Assembly (NCBI RefSeq): GCF_000716595.1
Contig: NZ_JNXC01000004.1
Coordinates: 218,084 to 282,083 of the forward strand
DNA length: 64,000 nucleotides
DNA from: Saccharothrix sp. NRRL B-16314
GTDB lineage: Bacteria > Actinomycetota > Actinomycetes > Mycobacteriales > Pseudonocardiaceae
Direction: 5' to 3'
The notes under the pieces were generated by a model. That model was not told the origin of the DNA. It searched no databases and saw only the letters and a list, made by a program, of their open reading frames with translations. The first letter of the stretch is position 1, and each line of letters opens with the position of its first letter. Positions 55,092-63,681 of this stretch are shown one piece after another. The position numbers were made by a program, and so were the translations under genes.

Positions 55092-55107
55092 ACGGTTAGG
55101 GGTCGTG

Positions 55108-57486
55108 GTGGACGGGTTGGACCTGGACGTGTTGGTCGGCAAGTTGGACGTGACGCGCAAAGTTCGGCTGCTGACCGGGGCGACGGGCTGGCGGACGCAC
55201 GCCGAACCGGACATCGGGCTGCGGTCGATCGTGGTGTCCGACGGGCCGATCGGGGTGCGCGGTCAGGGGTGGGACGAGCGCAGCACCTCCCTGGCGCTGC
55301 CGTCGCCCACCGCCCTGGCCGCCACCTGGGACGTGGACCTGGTGCGCAGGCTCGGACGGCTGCTGGCGGCCGAGGCGCGGCGCAAGGGTGTCGACGTCCT
55401 GCTGGCACCGACGCTCAACCTCCACCGGTCACCGTTCGCCGGACGGCACTTCGAGTGCTACTCGGAGGACCCGCTGCTCACCGCGCGCATCGGCGCCGCC
55501 TACATCACCGGCGTCCAGGGCGGGGGCGTCGCGGCCACCGCCAAGCACTACGTCGCCAACGACTCCGAGACCGAACGCATGACGCTGAACGCCGACGTCG
55601 ACGAACGCACCCTGCACGAGGTCTACCTGGTGCCGTTCGAGGCCGCCGTCGAAGCAGGCGTCTGGGTGGTCATGTCCGCCTACAACGGCGTCAACGGCGC
55701 CACCATGTCCGAGAGCCCGCTCCTCGAAGAGCCGCTGAAGGGCTCCTGGGGCTTCGACGGCCTGGTCGTCTCCGACTGGGGCGCCGTCCGCTCGACGAAC
55801 GCCGCGCTCGCCGCCCAGGACCTCGCCATGCCCGGTCCCGAAAGCCCGTGGAACGACCTGGCGGCAGCCGTCGAGAGCGGCGAGGTGCCGGAGAGCGCGC
55901 TCGACCTGAAAGTCGAACGGTTGCTGCGACTGGCCGCCAGGGTCGGCGCGCTCAACGGCACCACGGCGACGAAACCCGAGGTCGAGGCACCGCGGGAGCT
56001 GTTGCGCGAAGCGGTGGCGGCGGCCACCGTCCTGCTGCGCAACGACGGCGCCCTTCCGCTGTCCCCCGGCGCGAAGGTCGCCGTCCTCGGCCCCAACGCT
56101 GCCACCGCCCGCATCCAGGGCGGTGGCAGCGCGGGCGTCTACCCCGAGTCCGTGGTGTCCTTTGTGGACGGGCTGAAGGAGGTCACCGAAGTCGTCCACA
56201 CCACCGGCGTGCGACTGGCGGACCGACCCGCGCCGTTGACCACCGCCAACGCACGCCACCCGCACCTCGACGAACCCGGCGTGCTGGCCCGGCTGCTCGA
56301 CGCCGACGGCGCGGAGTTGACCGCCGAGCACCGGCTCCTCGGCCGGGTCCTGGAGATCCCGCTGGTCGACGGCGCGCACGCGGTCGAGGTCCACGGCAAG
56401 CTCGCGGTGGACGTGGACGGTGAGTGGCGGCTCTCCATCGCCGGGTTCGGCCGCCTCACGCTCGACGTGGACGGCGTGCGAGTGGTGGACGAGGACGTCC
56501 CGCTCGACACCGACGACCCGGCCGTCATCCACCTGACCCCGCCGTACCGGCACGCGGACGTGCGGCTCGAAGCGGGCACGACGGTCGAGCTCGTGGCCCG
56601 TCGCGAGCTGCGCAAGGACACCGGGACGGCGACCGTGCTCGCGGCCGACCCGCCCCGGCTGAGCGAGGCCGACGAGCTGGCGCTGGCCGTCGAGCTGGCC
56701 CGTGCCTGCGACGTCGCCGTGGTCGTGGTCGGCACCACCGACGAGATCGAGAGCGAGGGCTTCGACCGCACGTCCCTCGCCCTGCCCGGACGGCAGGACG
56801 ACCTGGTCCGCGCGGTCCTCGCGGTCAACGACAGGACGATCGTCGTGGTCAACTCCGGTGGCCCGGTCGAGCTGCCCTGGCGGGACGAGGTCGCCGCGGT
56901 GCTGTTGACGTGGTTCCCGGGGCAGGAGGCCGGGCACGGGCTGGCCGACGTGCTGTTCGGCGTCCGCGAGCCCGGCGGTCGGCTGCCCACCACCTGGGCC
57001 GCCGACCAGGAAGACCTGCCCGTGTCGAACGTCGTGCCCGAGGGCGGGGTGCTGCGCTACGAGGAAGGCCTCCACATCGGCTACGGGGCCTGGCGACGGG
57101 CCGAACGGGAGCCCGCGTACTGGTTCGGCCACGGCCTCGGGTACACCACCTGGGCGTACGAGCAGGTCACGGCCACCGCCGCCGGCGTGAAGGTCCGGCT
57201 GCGCAACACCGGGGAACGGGTCGGGCGCGAGGTCGTCCAGGTGTACGTGACGCGGCCCGACAGCGAGGTCGAACGGCCCGAGCGCCGGCTGGTCGGGTGG
57301 GCCGTCGCGACAGCCGCACCGGGTGCGACGGTCGAGGTCGACGTCGAGGTGCCGGAGCGGGCGTACCAGCACTGGACGCCCGAGGGGTGGGTGACCGAGC
57401 CCGGCGGGTTCACGCTGCTGGTCGGGCCGTCGGCGGGCGACACACCCCTCACGATCGGAGAGCGCTCTCCACGCGTGGCAGAATAG
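55108..57486 (+). CDS. GH3 beta-glucosidase with PA14 domain
   Basis: 792 residues from the GTG at 55108 after TTAGGGG; the frame is open back to the repeat array, but that part is non-coding in character. No signal peptide. (Alpha/beta)8 domain with K-H-Y-V-A-N (146-151) and nucleophile Asp223 in G-L-V-V-S-D-W-G-A; an (alpha/beta)6 domain interrupted by a PA14 sugar-binding module (about 385-515); and a C-terminal fibronectin-III-like domain. It probably hydrolyses beta-glucosides inside the cell. Under LacI control and followed directly by the lacI gene. Confidence 0.94.
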   Translation: MDGLDLDVLVGKLDVTRKVRLLTGATGWRTHAEPDIGLRSIVVSDGPIGVRGQGWDERSTSLALPSPTALAATWDVDLVRRLGRLLAAEARRKGVDVLLAPTLNLHRSPFAGRHFECYSEDPLLTARIGAAYITGVQGGGVAATAKHYVANDSETERMTLNADVDERTLHEVYLVPFEAAVEAGVWVVMSAYNGVNGATMSESPLLEEPLKGSWGFDGLVVSDWGAVRSTNAALAAQDLAMPGPESPWNDLAAAVESGEVPESALDLKVERLLRLAARVGALNGTTATKPEVEAPRELLREAVAAATVLLRNDGALPLSPGAKVAVLGPNAATARIQGGGSAGVYPESVVSFVDGLKEVTEVVHTTGVRLADRPAPLTTANARHPHLDEPGVLARLLDADGAELTAEHRLLGRVLEIPLVDGAHAVEVHGKLAVDVDGEWRLSIAGFGRLTLDVDGVRVVDEDVPLDTDDPAVIHLTPPYRHADVRLEAGTTVELVARRELRKDTGTATVLAADPPRLSEADELALAVELARACDVAVVVVGTTDEIESEGFDRTSLALPGRQDDLVRAVLAVNDRTIVVVNSGGPVELPWRDEVAAVLLTWFPGQEAGHGLADVLFGVREPGGRLPTTWAADQEDLPVSNVVPEGGVLRYEEGLHIGYGAWRRAEREPAYWFGHGLGYTTWAYEQVTATAAGVKVRLRNTGERVGREVVQVYVTRPDSEVERPERRLVGWAVATAAPGATVEVDVEVPERAYQHWTPEGWVTEPGGFTLLVGPSAGDTPLTIGERSPRVAE
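57456..57471. promoter_or_regulatory. LacI-type operator inside 3' end of GH3 gene
   Basis: CGGAGAGCGCTCTCCA, perfect over 12 central bases. It ends 15 bases before the GH3 stop and 20 bases before the lacI ATG, so it can autoregulate lacI. Confidence 0.8.
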
Positions 57487-57491
57487 GCCGC

Positions 57492-58535
57492 ATGAGCAGA
57501 CCGCCGACGACCCCGCCGACGTTGGAAGACGTGGCGCGGGTCGCCGGCGTGTCCAGGGCGACGGTCTCCCGGGTCGTCAACGGCACCCGGAACGTGGACG
57601 TCAAGATCCAGGAGCTGGTGCGCGCCGCCATCGACGAGACCGGGTACGCGCCCAACCGCGCCGCCCGGTCGTTGGTGACCAAGAGGGCCGGGACGATCGC
57701 GCTGGTGATGTCGGGCGCTGGTGATCCGGGTGAAGAGGACGCCTTCGCCGCGCGCGTGCTGGCCGATCCGTTCTTCGGACGGGTCGCCGGCGGCGTGCTC
57801 GGGTTCCTCCGCCCGCGCGGCGTCCACCCGGTGCTGATGATCGCGGACACCGAACGTGCCAGGGAGGACGTGCTCGCGTTCCTGCGTCAGGGCAGCGCGG
57901 ACGGCGCGTTGCTCGTGTCCACCCACGCCGAGGACCCGCTGCCGGTCCGGCTGGTGGAGTCCAAGATCCCGGCGGTGCTGTTCGCCCGACCCGCCCGGCC
58001 GATCCCGATCAGCTACGTCGACCTCGACCACCAGGCCGGGGCGCGGCTCGCCGCCGACCGGCTGGTGGAGTCGGGCTGCACGCAGGTCGCGACGGTCGCC
58101 GGTCCGCTGGACGTGCCCGCGTCCCAGGACCGGCTGACCGGGTTCCGGGATGCCATGGCGCGGCACGGTTTCCCGTACGTCCCGATCGCCGAGGGCGGTT
58201 TCACGTCCGCGAGCGGTGAGGCGGCGATGGAACGGCTGCTGGCCGAGCACCCCGACATCGACGGCGTCTTCGCCGCGAACGACCTGATGGCGCAGGGAGC
58301 GTTGCTGGTGCTCCAGAAGCACGGGCGGCGCGTGCCGGACGACGTGGCGCTGGTGGGTTTCGACGACAGCAGCCCTGCGCTGGTGTGCCGGCCGCGGTTG
58401 ACCACGGTGCGGCAACCGGTCGAGGACATGGCGGCCGAGATGGCCCGGTTGCTGATGGCGCACGTCGAAGAACCGGGACTGCGCCCGAAATCCGTGATCT
58501 TCGAGCCGACGTTGATGGTGCGCGAGTCCGCCTGA
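57492..58535 (+). CDS. LacI-family transcriptional regulator of the glycan regulon
   Basis: 347 residues from an ATG 5 bases after the GH3 stop. HTH and hinge about 8-62 (T-L-E-D-V-A-R-V-A-G-V-S-R-A-T-V-S-R-V-V-N-G), then a periplasmic-binding-like effector domain with F-A-A-N-D-L-M-A-Q-G-A and D-V-A-L-V-G-F-D-D-S. Matching operators lie before this gene and before four other units in the window. An oligosaccharide or its breakdown product is the likely inducer. Confidence 0.94.
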   Translation: MSRPPTTPPTLEDVARVAGVSRATVSRVVNGTRNVDVKIQELVRAAIDETGYAPNRAARSLVTKRAGTIALVMSGAGDPGEEDAFAARVLADPFFGRVAGGVLGFLRPRGVHPVLMIADTERAREDVLAFLRQGSADGALLVSTHAEDPLPVRLVESKIPAVLFARPARPIPISYVDLDHQAGARLAADRLVESGCTQVATVAGPLDVPASQDRLTGFRDAMARHGFPYVPIAEGGFTSASGEAAMERLLAEHPDIDGVFAANDLMAQGALLVLQKHGRRVPDDVALVGFDDSSPALVCRPRLTTVRQPVEDMAAEMARLLMAHVEEPGLRPKSVIFEPTLMVRESA

Positions 58536-58556
58536 GCCACGTTGACGATGTTGTCG

Positions 58557-58586
58557 TTGACGTTGTCGTGACCCTGGCGTTACGCT
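58557..58586 (+). promoter_or_regulatory. Promoter of discoidin/beta-helix gene
   Basis: TTGACG (58557-58562), 18-base spacer, TACGCT (58581-58586), immediately followed by the operator. Confidence 0.65.
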
Positions 58587-58588
58587 CC

Positions 58589-58604
58589 GAGAGAGCGCTC
58601 TCTC
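58589..58604. promoter_or_regulatory. LacI-type operator of discoidin/beta-helix gene
   Basis: GAGAGAGCGCTCTCTC, a perfect 16-base palindrome starting 2 bases after the -10 box. Confidence 0.88.
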
Positions 58605-58674
58605 AGCGCCTCCGGTGCCACGGAGGCATTGCTCCCGGGCCATCCACGTGCCCCTTACCTCGTCAGGTAGGACC

Positions 58675-60870
58675 ATGAGCTCTCCCCGTTCCCGGTCACG
58701 GTTGCTGACCGCCGCGCTGGCCCTCGGGCTCGCCGCGGCGCTCACCCCCGTGATCTCCGCCCAGGCCGCCGAGTGCGGCACCACCAACGCCGCGCTGAAC
58801 CGGCCGGCCACCGCGTCGTCCGTCGAGAACGGCGGCACCCCGGCCACCGCCGCGGTCGACGGCAACACCGGCACCCGCTGGTCCAGCGCGTTCTCCGACC
58901 CGCAGTGGATCCAGGTGGACCTCGGGTCGACGCAGACGGTCTGCCGCGTCACGCTGAACTGGGAAACCGCGTACGGCAAGGCGTTCCAGGTCCAGTTGTC
59001 GGACAACGCGTCCACCTGGAACACCGTCTACTCCACCGCCACGAGCACCGGCGGCGTGCAGAACCTGACCATGTCGGGCACCGGCCGCTACCTGCGGGTG
59101 TACGGCACGGCGCGCTCCACCGGCTACGGCTACTCGTTGTGGGAGTTGGCGGTCAACTCCGAGACTGGCGGCGTGACCATTCCCCCGACCGACCCGCGCA
59201 ACCCCGACTTCGGGCCGAACGTGCTGGTCTACGGACCGGGTTCGTCCCAGGTCGACATGCAGAACCGGCTGAACGCCATCGCCACCCAGATGAAGACCAA
59301 CCAGTTCGGCCCCGAGCGGTACGCGGTGCTGTTCAAGCCGGGCTCGTACAACGCCGACGTGAACCTGCGGTTCTACACGCAGGTCGCGGGTCTGGGCCTG
59401 CGCCCGGACGACGTGAACATCAACGGCCACGTGCGGGTCGAGGCGGACTGGTTGCAGCAGGGTGACAACCCGGACAACCTGGGCAACGCGACGCAGAACT
59501 TCTGGCGTGGCGCGGAGAACATGTCCGTCACGCTGCCGTCGAACCAGATCGAGCGGTGGGCGGTGTCGCAGGCGGCGGCGTACCGGCGCATGCACCTGCG
59601 CGGCCAGATCCACCTGTGGAACGGTGGCGACGGCTGGGCGTCCGGCGGCCTGATCGTGGACAGCAAGATCGACGGCGTCGCGGTGTCCGGTTCGCAGCAG
59701 CAGTTCCTGACCCGCAACAGCAACCTCGCGGGCGGCTGGAGCGGGTCGGTGTGGAACATGATGTTCGTCGGTTCGCCCGGCGCGCCGCCGCAGCACTTCC
59801 CGAACCCGTCGCACACCACCGTCGACACCACGCCGGTCGTGCGCGAGAAGCCGTTCCTGTACTTCGAGAACGACGAGTACAAGGTGTTCGTCCCGGCGCT
59901 GCGGCAGAACGCCCGCGGCACGAGCTGGGAAGCGGGCGCGCCCGCCGGTCAGTCCCTCTCGCTGGCGGACTTCTTCATCGTCAAGCCGGGTACGCCGGTG
60001 GCCACGACCAACGCGGCGCTGGCGCAGGGCAAGCACCTGCTGCTGACGCCGGGTGTGCACCACCTGAACGACACGATCAACGTGACGCGGCCGAACACCG
60101 TGGTGCTGGGTCTCGGTCTGGCGACCCTGTCGCCCGACATCGGCAAGGCCGCGATGGCCGTGTCCGATGTGGACGGTGTGAAGCTGGCCGGTTTCCTGGT
60201 GGACGCCGGTGTGCAGAACTCCCCCGTGCTGCTCCAGGTCGGCCCGACCGGTTCGACCGCCGCGCACACCTCGAACCCGACCTCGCTGCACGACGTGTAC
60301 CTGCGCGTCGGCGGTTCCCAGGCCGGTAAGGCCACGGTGTCGTTGGAGATCAACAGCGACAACGTGATCGTGGACCACACGTGGGTGTGGCGGGCCGACC
60401 ACGGCACGAGCCCGACCGGCTGGACCGTCAACACCGGCCGCAACGGCGTCGTCGTCAACGGCGACAACGTGACCGCGTACGGGTTGTTCGTCGAGCACTA
60501 CCAGCAGTACAACACGCTGTGGAACGGCAACGGCGGTCGCACGTACTTCTACCAGAACGAGCTGCCGTACGACCCGCCGAACCAGGCGTCGTGGATGAAC
60601 GGCTCCCAGCCCGGCTGGGCCGGCTACAAGGTGGCGAACCACGTCACGTCGCACGAGGGCTGGGGCATGGGCGTGTACGCCTTCAACCAGGCCGACCCGA
60701 GCATCGTCACCGCGAACGGGTTCGAGGTGCCGAACACGGCGGGCGTCCGGATGCACGACCTGGTGACGGTGTCGCTCGGCGGCGTCGGCACGATCAGCAA
60801 CGTCATCAACGGCGTCGGCGGGACGGCGAACCTGGCCACCCAGCAGCGTTACGTGGTCAACTACCCGTGA
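58675..60870 (+). CDS. Secreted discoidin (F5/8C) + parallel beta-helix protein, activity unknown
   Basis: 731 residues from an ATG. Signal peptide about 1-32; F5/8 type C domain about 36-160 (N-R-P-A-T-A-S-S-V-E-N, then Y-S-L-W-E-L); then about 560 residues of repeated short strands consistent with a right-handed beta-helix (N-V-L-V-Y-G-P-G-S, Y-A-V-L-F-K-P-G-S-Y, T-N-A-A-L-A-Q-G-K-H-L-L-L-T-P-G-V-H, D-N-V-I-V-D-H-T-W-V-W). Homologues are often labelled adenylyl cyclase, but I see no cyclase motif. A polysaccharide-active role is more likely from the fold, the secretion and the shared operator. Confidence 0.8.
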   Translation: MSSPRSRSRLLTAALALGLAAALTPVISAQAAECGTTNAALNRPATASSVENGGTPATAAVDGNTGTRWSSAFSDPQWIQVDLGSTQTVCRVTLNWETAYGKAFQVQLSDNASTWNTVYSTATSTGGVQNLTMSGTGRYLRVYGTARSTGYGYSLWELAVNSETGGVTIPPTDPRNPDFGPNVLVYGPGSSQVDMQNRLNAIATQMKTNQFGPERYAVLFKPGSYNADVNLRFYTQVAGLGLRPDDVNINGHVRVEADWLQQGDNPDNLGNATQNFWRGAENMSVTLPSNQIERWAVSQAAAYRRMHLRGQIHLWNGGDGWASGGLIVDSKIDGVAVSGSQQQFLTRNSNLAGGWSGSVWNMMFVGSPGAPPQHFPNPSHTTVDTTPVVREKPFLYFENDEYKVFVPALRQNARGTSWEAGAPAGQSLSLADFFIVKPGTPVATTNAALAQGKHLLLTPGVHHLNDTINVTRPNTVVLGLGLATLSPDIGKAAMAVSDVDGVKLAGFLVDAGVQNSPVLLQVGPTGSTAAHTSNPTSLHDVYLRVGGSQAGKATVSLEINSDNVIVDHTWVWRADHGTSPTGWTVNTGRNGVVVNGDNVTAYGLFVEHYQQYNTLWNGNGGRTYFYQNELPYDPPNQASWMNGSQPGWAGYKVANHVTSHEGWGMGVYAFNQADPSIVTANGFEVPNTAGVRMHDLVTVSLGGVGTISNVINGVGGTANLATQQRYVVNYP

Positions 60871-60900
60871 TCACCTGATCGTGACAGCCGCACCCTGACG

Positions 60901-60933
60901 AACCGCCCCGCCGAGCCTCCCGGCGGGGCGGTT
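60901..60933 (+). terminator. Stem-loop terminator
   Basis: A perfect 13-base-pair stem (AACCGCCCCGCCG) with a 7-base loop, 30 bases after the beta-helix gene stop. It also faces the convergent VOC gene. Confidence 0.88.
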
Positions 60934-60954
60934 CCTCGTCATCGGCCCACGGGG

Positions 60955-61305
60955 TCATTCGCCCTTGGAGAGGCAGAACAGGTGGCCCTCGGGGTCGGCG
61001 AGGACGGTCCAGTCCTCCTTGCCCGGCTGGAAGTCCGGCTTCCGCGCGCCGAGCCCCACGAGGGTCGTCACGGCCTGGTCGACGTCGGGCACGGTGAAGT
61101 CCAGGTGGGCGTGCTTGCGGTCGTCCGGCCAGCCGGGGCCCTGGTAGTCCGCGACGCGCTGGAACCCGAGCCGCACCGAGCCGCTGTCCCCGATGAACAC
61201 GAACGTGTCGTCGGTGTAGCTCGGCTGCCAGCCGGTGGCGGCGGTGTAGAACTCGGCTAGCTTCGCCGGATCGGCGCTGTCGAGGATGATCGTGGCGAGG
61301 CGCAT
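60955..61305 (-). CDS. VOC-superfamily (glyoxalase/bleomycin-resistance-like) protein
   Basis: 116 residues. Paired beta-alpha-beta-beta-beta units: A-T-I-I-L-D-S-A-D-P-A-K-L-A-E-F-Y at the start, H-A-H-L-D-F-T-V-P-D-V-D in the middle, and V-L-A-D-P-E-G-H-L-F-C-L near the end, with the typical metal positions (H/E). Substrate unknown. Divergent from the AraC gene. Confidence 0.9.
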   Translation of the reverse strand: MRLATIILDSADPAKLAEFYTAATGWQPSYTDDTFVFIGDSGSVRLGFQRVADYQGPGWPDDRKHAHLDFTVPDVDQAVTTLVGLGARKPDFQPGKEDWTVLADPEGHLFCLSKGE

Positions 61306-61412
61306 GGCGGATCCCTTCTCGGTCCCTGCTTGGTGACGGTGTGCAGCCTCCCCGGTCGGCGCAGGGCCGGTCTTGAACTTTCTTGTCGGACCCCCGGCGT
61401 ACCTTGGCCGAC

Positions 61413-62201
61413 GTGCGCACCCCAGTATCGCTCGCGGCGTCGGCCGACTTCAGGGTCGACGCCGTGACCTGCGTGGATTCACACCCCGGGTGGTCGGGGT
61501 CCGAGGTGGTGGACGAGCACGTGATGGTGCTCGTGCGGCGAGGGCGGTTCCGGCGGCGGGCACGGGACGGGGTGTTCGAGGTGGAGCCGGGCACGGCGTA
61601 CCTGAACGTGCCGGGCGAGGAGGCGGAGTTCGCGCACCCGGCCGGTGGGGACGTGTGCACGGCGGTGTGGCTGGGGCCGGGGTTGTGGCGGTCCATCGTG
61701 GGTGAGGAGCGGCCCGCGCGGACGGCGTTCTACGTGGACGCGGCGGTGGAGTTGGCGCACCGGCGGGTGGTGGCCGGCGGTGACGTGGAGTTCGGCGTGG
61801 CCGAAGGGCTGGTGCGGATGGTGGGCGCGGCCGTGGGTCGGGTCGCGAACCGCCCGCTGCCGGGTGCGGCGGACCGCCGGGTGGTGGCCGCGGCACGGGC
61901 GGCGGTGCTGGCCGGTGCACCCGAATCCGCCGGTCTGGTGCCGTTGGCGGGGTCGCTCGGGGTGTCGCCGTACCGGTTGAGCCGGGCGTTCAGCAGCGAG
62001 GTCGGCGTCTCGCTGACCAGGTTCCGCAATCGGGTGCGGGTCGGTCAGGCCGTCGAACGGCTGGAGGCGGGCGAGGAAGACCTGGCCGGGATGGCGGCGG
62101 ACCTGGGTTTCGCCGATCAGGCCCACATGACCCGGACCGTCCGCGACCACCTCGGTCACACCCCGACCGCGCTGCGCCGACTGCTCGTGAGGCCGGGATA
62201 G
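61413..62201 (+). CDS. AraC-family transcriptional regulator
   Basis: 262 residues from the GTG at 61413, seven bases after TACCTT (61400-61405) and without a ribosome-binding site, so probably leaderless. N-terminal cupin-like sensing domain (M-V-L-V-R-R-G-R-F, then E-V-E-P-G-T-A-Y-L). The C-terminal two-HTH domain is about 165-255 (L-A-G-S-L-G-V-S-P-Y-R-L-S-R-A-F and M-A-A-D-L-G-F-A-D-Q-A-H-M-T-R). It may control the divergent VOC gene. Confidence 0.9.
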   Translation: MRTPVSLAASADFRVDAVTCVDSHPGWSGSEVVDEHVMVLVRRGRFRRRARDGVFEVEPGTAYLNVPGEEAEFAHPAGGDVCTAVWLGPGLWRSIVGEERPARTAFYVDAAVELAHRRVVAGGDVEFGVAEGLVRMVGAAVGRVANRPLPGAADRRVVAAARAAVLAGAPESAGLVPLAGSLGVSPYRLSRAFSSEVGVSLTRFRNRVRVGQAVERLEAGEEDLAGMAADLGFADQAHMTRTVRDHLGHTPTALRRLLVRPG

Positions 62202-62207
62202 AGGTGG

Positions 62208-62245
62208 GGCGCCCGCCGGCCAGGTGGTCGACGGGCGCCTCTTTC
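62208..62245 (+). terminator. Stem-loop terminator after AraC gene
   Basis: GGCGCCCG (62208-62215) pairs with CGGGCGCC (62232-62239) and is followed by TCTTTC, 7 bases after the stop codon. Confidence 0.6.
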
Positions 62246-62285
62246 CTCTGCTGTGAGGCCGCTCTGCGGGCAGGTCGCTGTGCTG

Positions 62286-63401
62286 TCAGGTGGTGGCGGG
62301 TTGCCGTTGCGGCGCCCGGTAGGCCCGGTCCCACAGGATTTCCACCGGGCCGCGGGTGAACCGCTTCATCCACCACGACGCGCCGAGCATCAGCAACGCC
62401 GAGACCACCAGCCACGTGCCTGCGGCGAACCACGCGCCGAGGTGCCCGAAACGCGCGGCCAGGTCGAGGCCCCACCGGTAGCAGAGCACGGACGCGATCA
62501 CGTTCTGCCCGATGTAGCAGCTCAACGCCGACCGGCCGACCGCCGTCACGCCCCGGCGCAGGAACCCCGGCGCCCCCGCGTGGTGGACGAAGGCGGTGAT
62601 CGCGCCGAGCAGTCCGAACGCGACCAGCGGTGCGCACACGTACCGGTCGACCGCGAACCACTCCGGGCCGGCCAGCGTCGTCAGCACGTTGAGCGGCACG
62701 CCGACGCCGAGTCCCCACACCACCAGCCGACGCCGGATGCGGGCCCCACGCGACGAGTCCTCCAGTGCACCGGCCTTGAACAGGCGGACGCCGGCCAGGA
62801 ACAGCACACCGCTCAGGGGCAGCACGAAGAACCCTTCGGCGCGGAACACCGCGAACAGGTCGATCCGTGACTGCACCTGCCCCCACCAACTGGCAGTGCT
62901 GACCGCGATCGTCGGATCGCTCGTCTGCGCCACACCGGCGAGCATCGCCGCCGTGAGCAGGCCGACGAACGCGAGGTGCACCGCGCCCATCCCGACCATC
63001 CACCCCATGACGACCCGGGAGCTCCGGCCGACGAGGTAGGCGACCAGCACCGAGACGATCGCGTAGAACATCAGCACGTCGAACTCGAAGATCAGCACGT
63101 AGTGGATCAGGCCCTCGAACAGCAGGAGCGCCGACCGCCACAGGTACCAGCCCGGCCACCGCAGCCCCCGCCGCACCGCCGAGTCGTGCTGGATCGCCAG
63201 CCCGATGCCGAACAGGATCGACAGCAGGCCGAGGAACTTGCCGTTCGTGACCATGCGCAACAACGCGTCGGCCGGGTCGCCGAAATCCGCCAGGAAGCCG
63301 GCCGGACCTCCCGGGTGCGTGAACGCCCAGACGTTCGTCCCCAACGTGCCCAGGATCGCCACCCCGCGCAACACGTCCAACGCCGTGATGCGTCCGCCCA
63401 T
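62286..63401 (-). CDS. DUF418 (YeiB-like) membrane protein
   Basis: 371 residues from the ATG at 63399-63401 after GGAGGGGG; the frame stays open upstream without coding character. It begins R-I-T-A-L-D-V-L-R-G-V-A-I-L-G-T-L, the HGSNAT/DUF1624-like start, and holds about ten hydrophobic segments. The conserved C-terminal DUF418 block includes V-G-R-S-A-L-S-C-Y-I-G-Q-N-V. Possibly an acyl transferase-like transporter; function unproven. Confidence 0.9.
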   Translation of the reverse strand: MGGRITALDVLRGVAILGTLGTNVWAFTHPGGPAGFLADFGDPADALLRMVTNGKFLGLLSILFGIGLAIQHDSAVRRGLRWPGWYLWRSALLLFEGLIHYVLIFEFDVLMFYAIVSVLVAYLVGRSSRVVMGWMVGMGAVHLAFVGLLTAAMLAGVAQTSDPTIAVSTASWWGQVQSRIDLFAVFRAEGFFVLPLSGVLFLAGVRLFKAGALEDSSRGARIRRRLVVWGLGVGVPLNVLTTLAGPEWFAVDRYVCAPLVAFGLLGAITAFVHHAGAPGFLRRGVTAVGRSALSCYIGQNVIASVLCYRWGLDLAARFGHLGAWFAAGTWLVVSALLMLGASWWMKRFTRGPVEILWDRAYRAPQRQPATT

Positions 63402-63590
63402 GTCCCCCTCCGCAATTCCTTGTGCAAGCGAAGTTAGGGCGGGGGTGGGTGGGTTGGCGTCGGCCGATGGTCTGCGCCGGGGTCGCACCTTCGGAGGACA
63501 CCGGCGACCGTTCGGATGACACGGTGAACGCGCGATGGGTTCGACCGACGCGGTGTTCGAGGGATTGACGGGCACCCGTCACCGGTGACG

Positions 63591-63680
63591 GCTGGCGCGG
63601 TCGAGGTTGGCGCGGTCCCGGTTGGCGCGGAACCGGTTGGCGCGGTAGCGGTTGGTGCCATCGGGGCTGGTGCGGTCGGG
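63591..63680. repeat. Six-unit 15-bp tandem repeat
   Basis: Six units of consensus GTTGGCGCGGTCNCG run head to tail from 63591 to 63680, and stop one base short of the stop codon of the next gene. The length is a multiple of three, and one minus-strand frame reads A-P-T-G-T repeats, but that frame differs from the gene's. The rest of 63402-63590 shows nothing definable. Confidence 0.8.
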
Positions 63681-63681
63681 G

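Noticed and set aside
55021..55107. N-terminal extension of the GH3 protein
   Set aside because: It would start in the repeat array and run through the promoter and operator; the GTG at 55108 has a ribosome-binding site and fits the family start.
58675..60870. Adenylyl cyclase
   Set aside because: No cyclase motif is visible; the protein is secreted and beta-helical.
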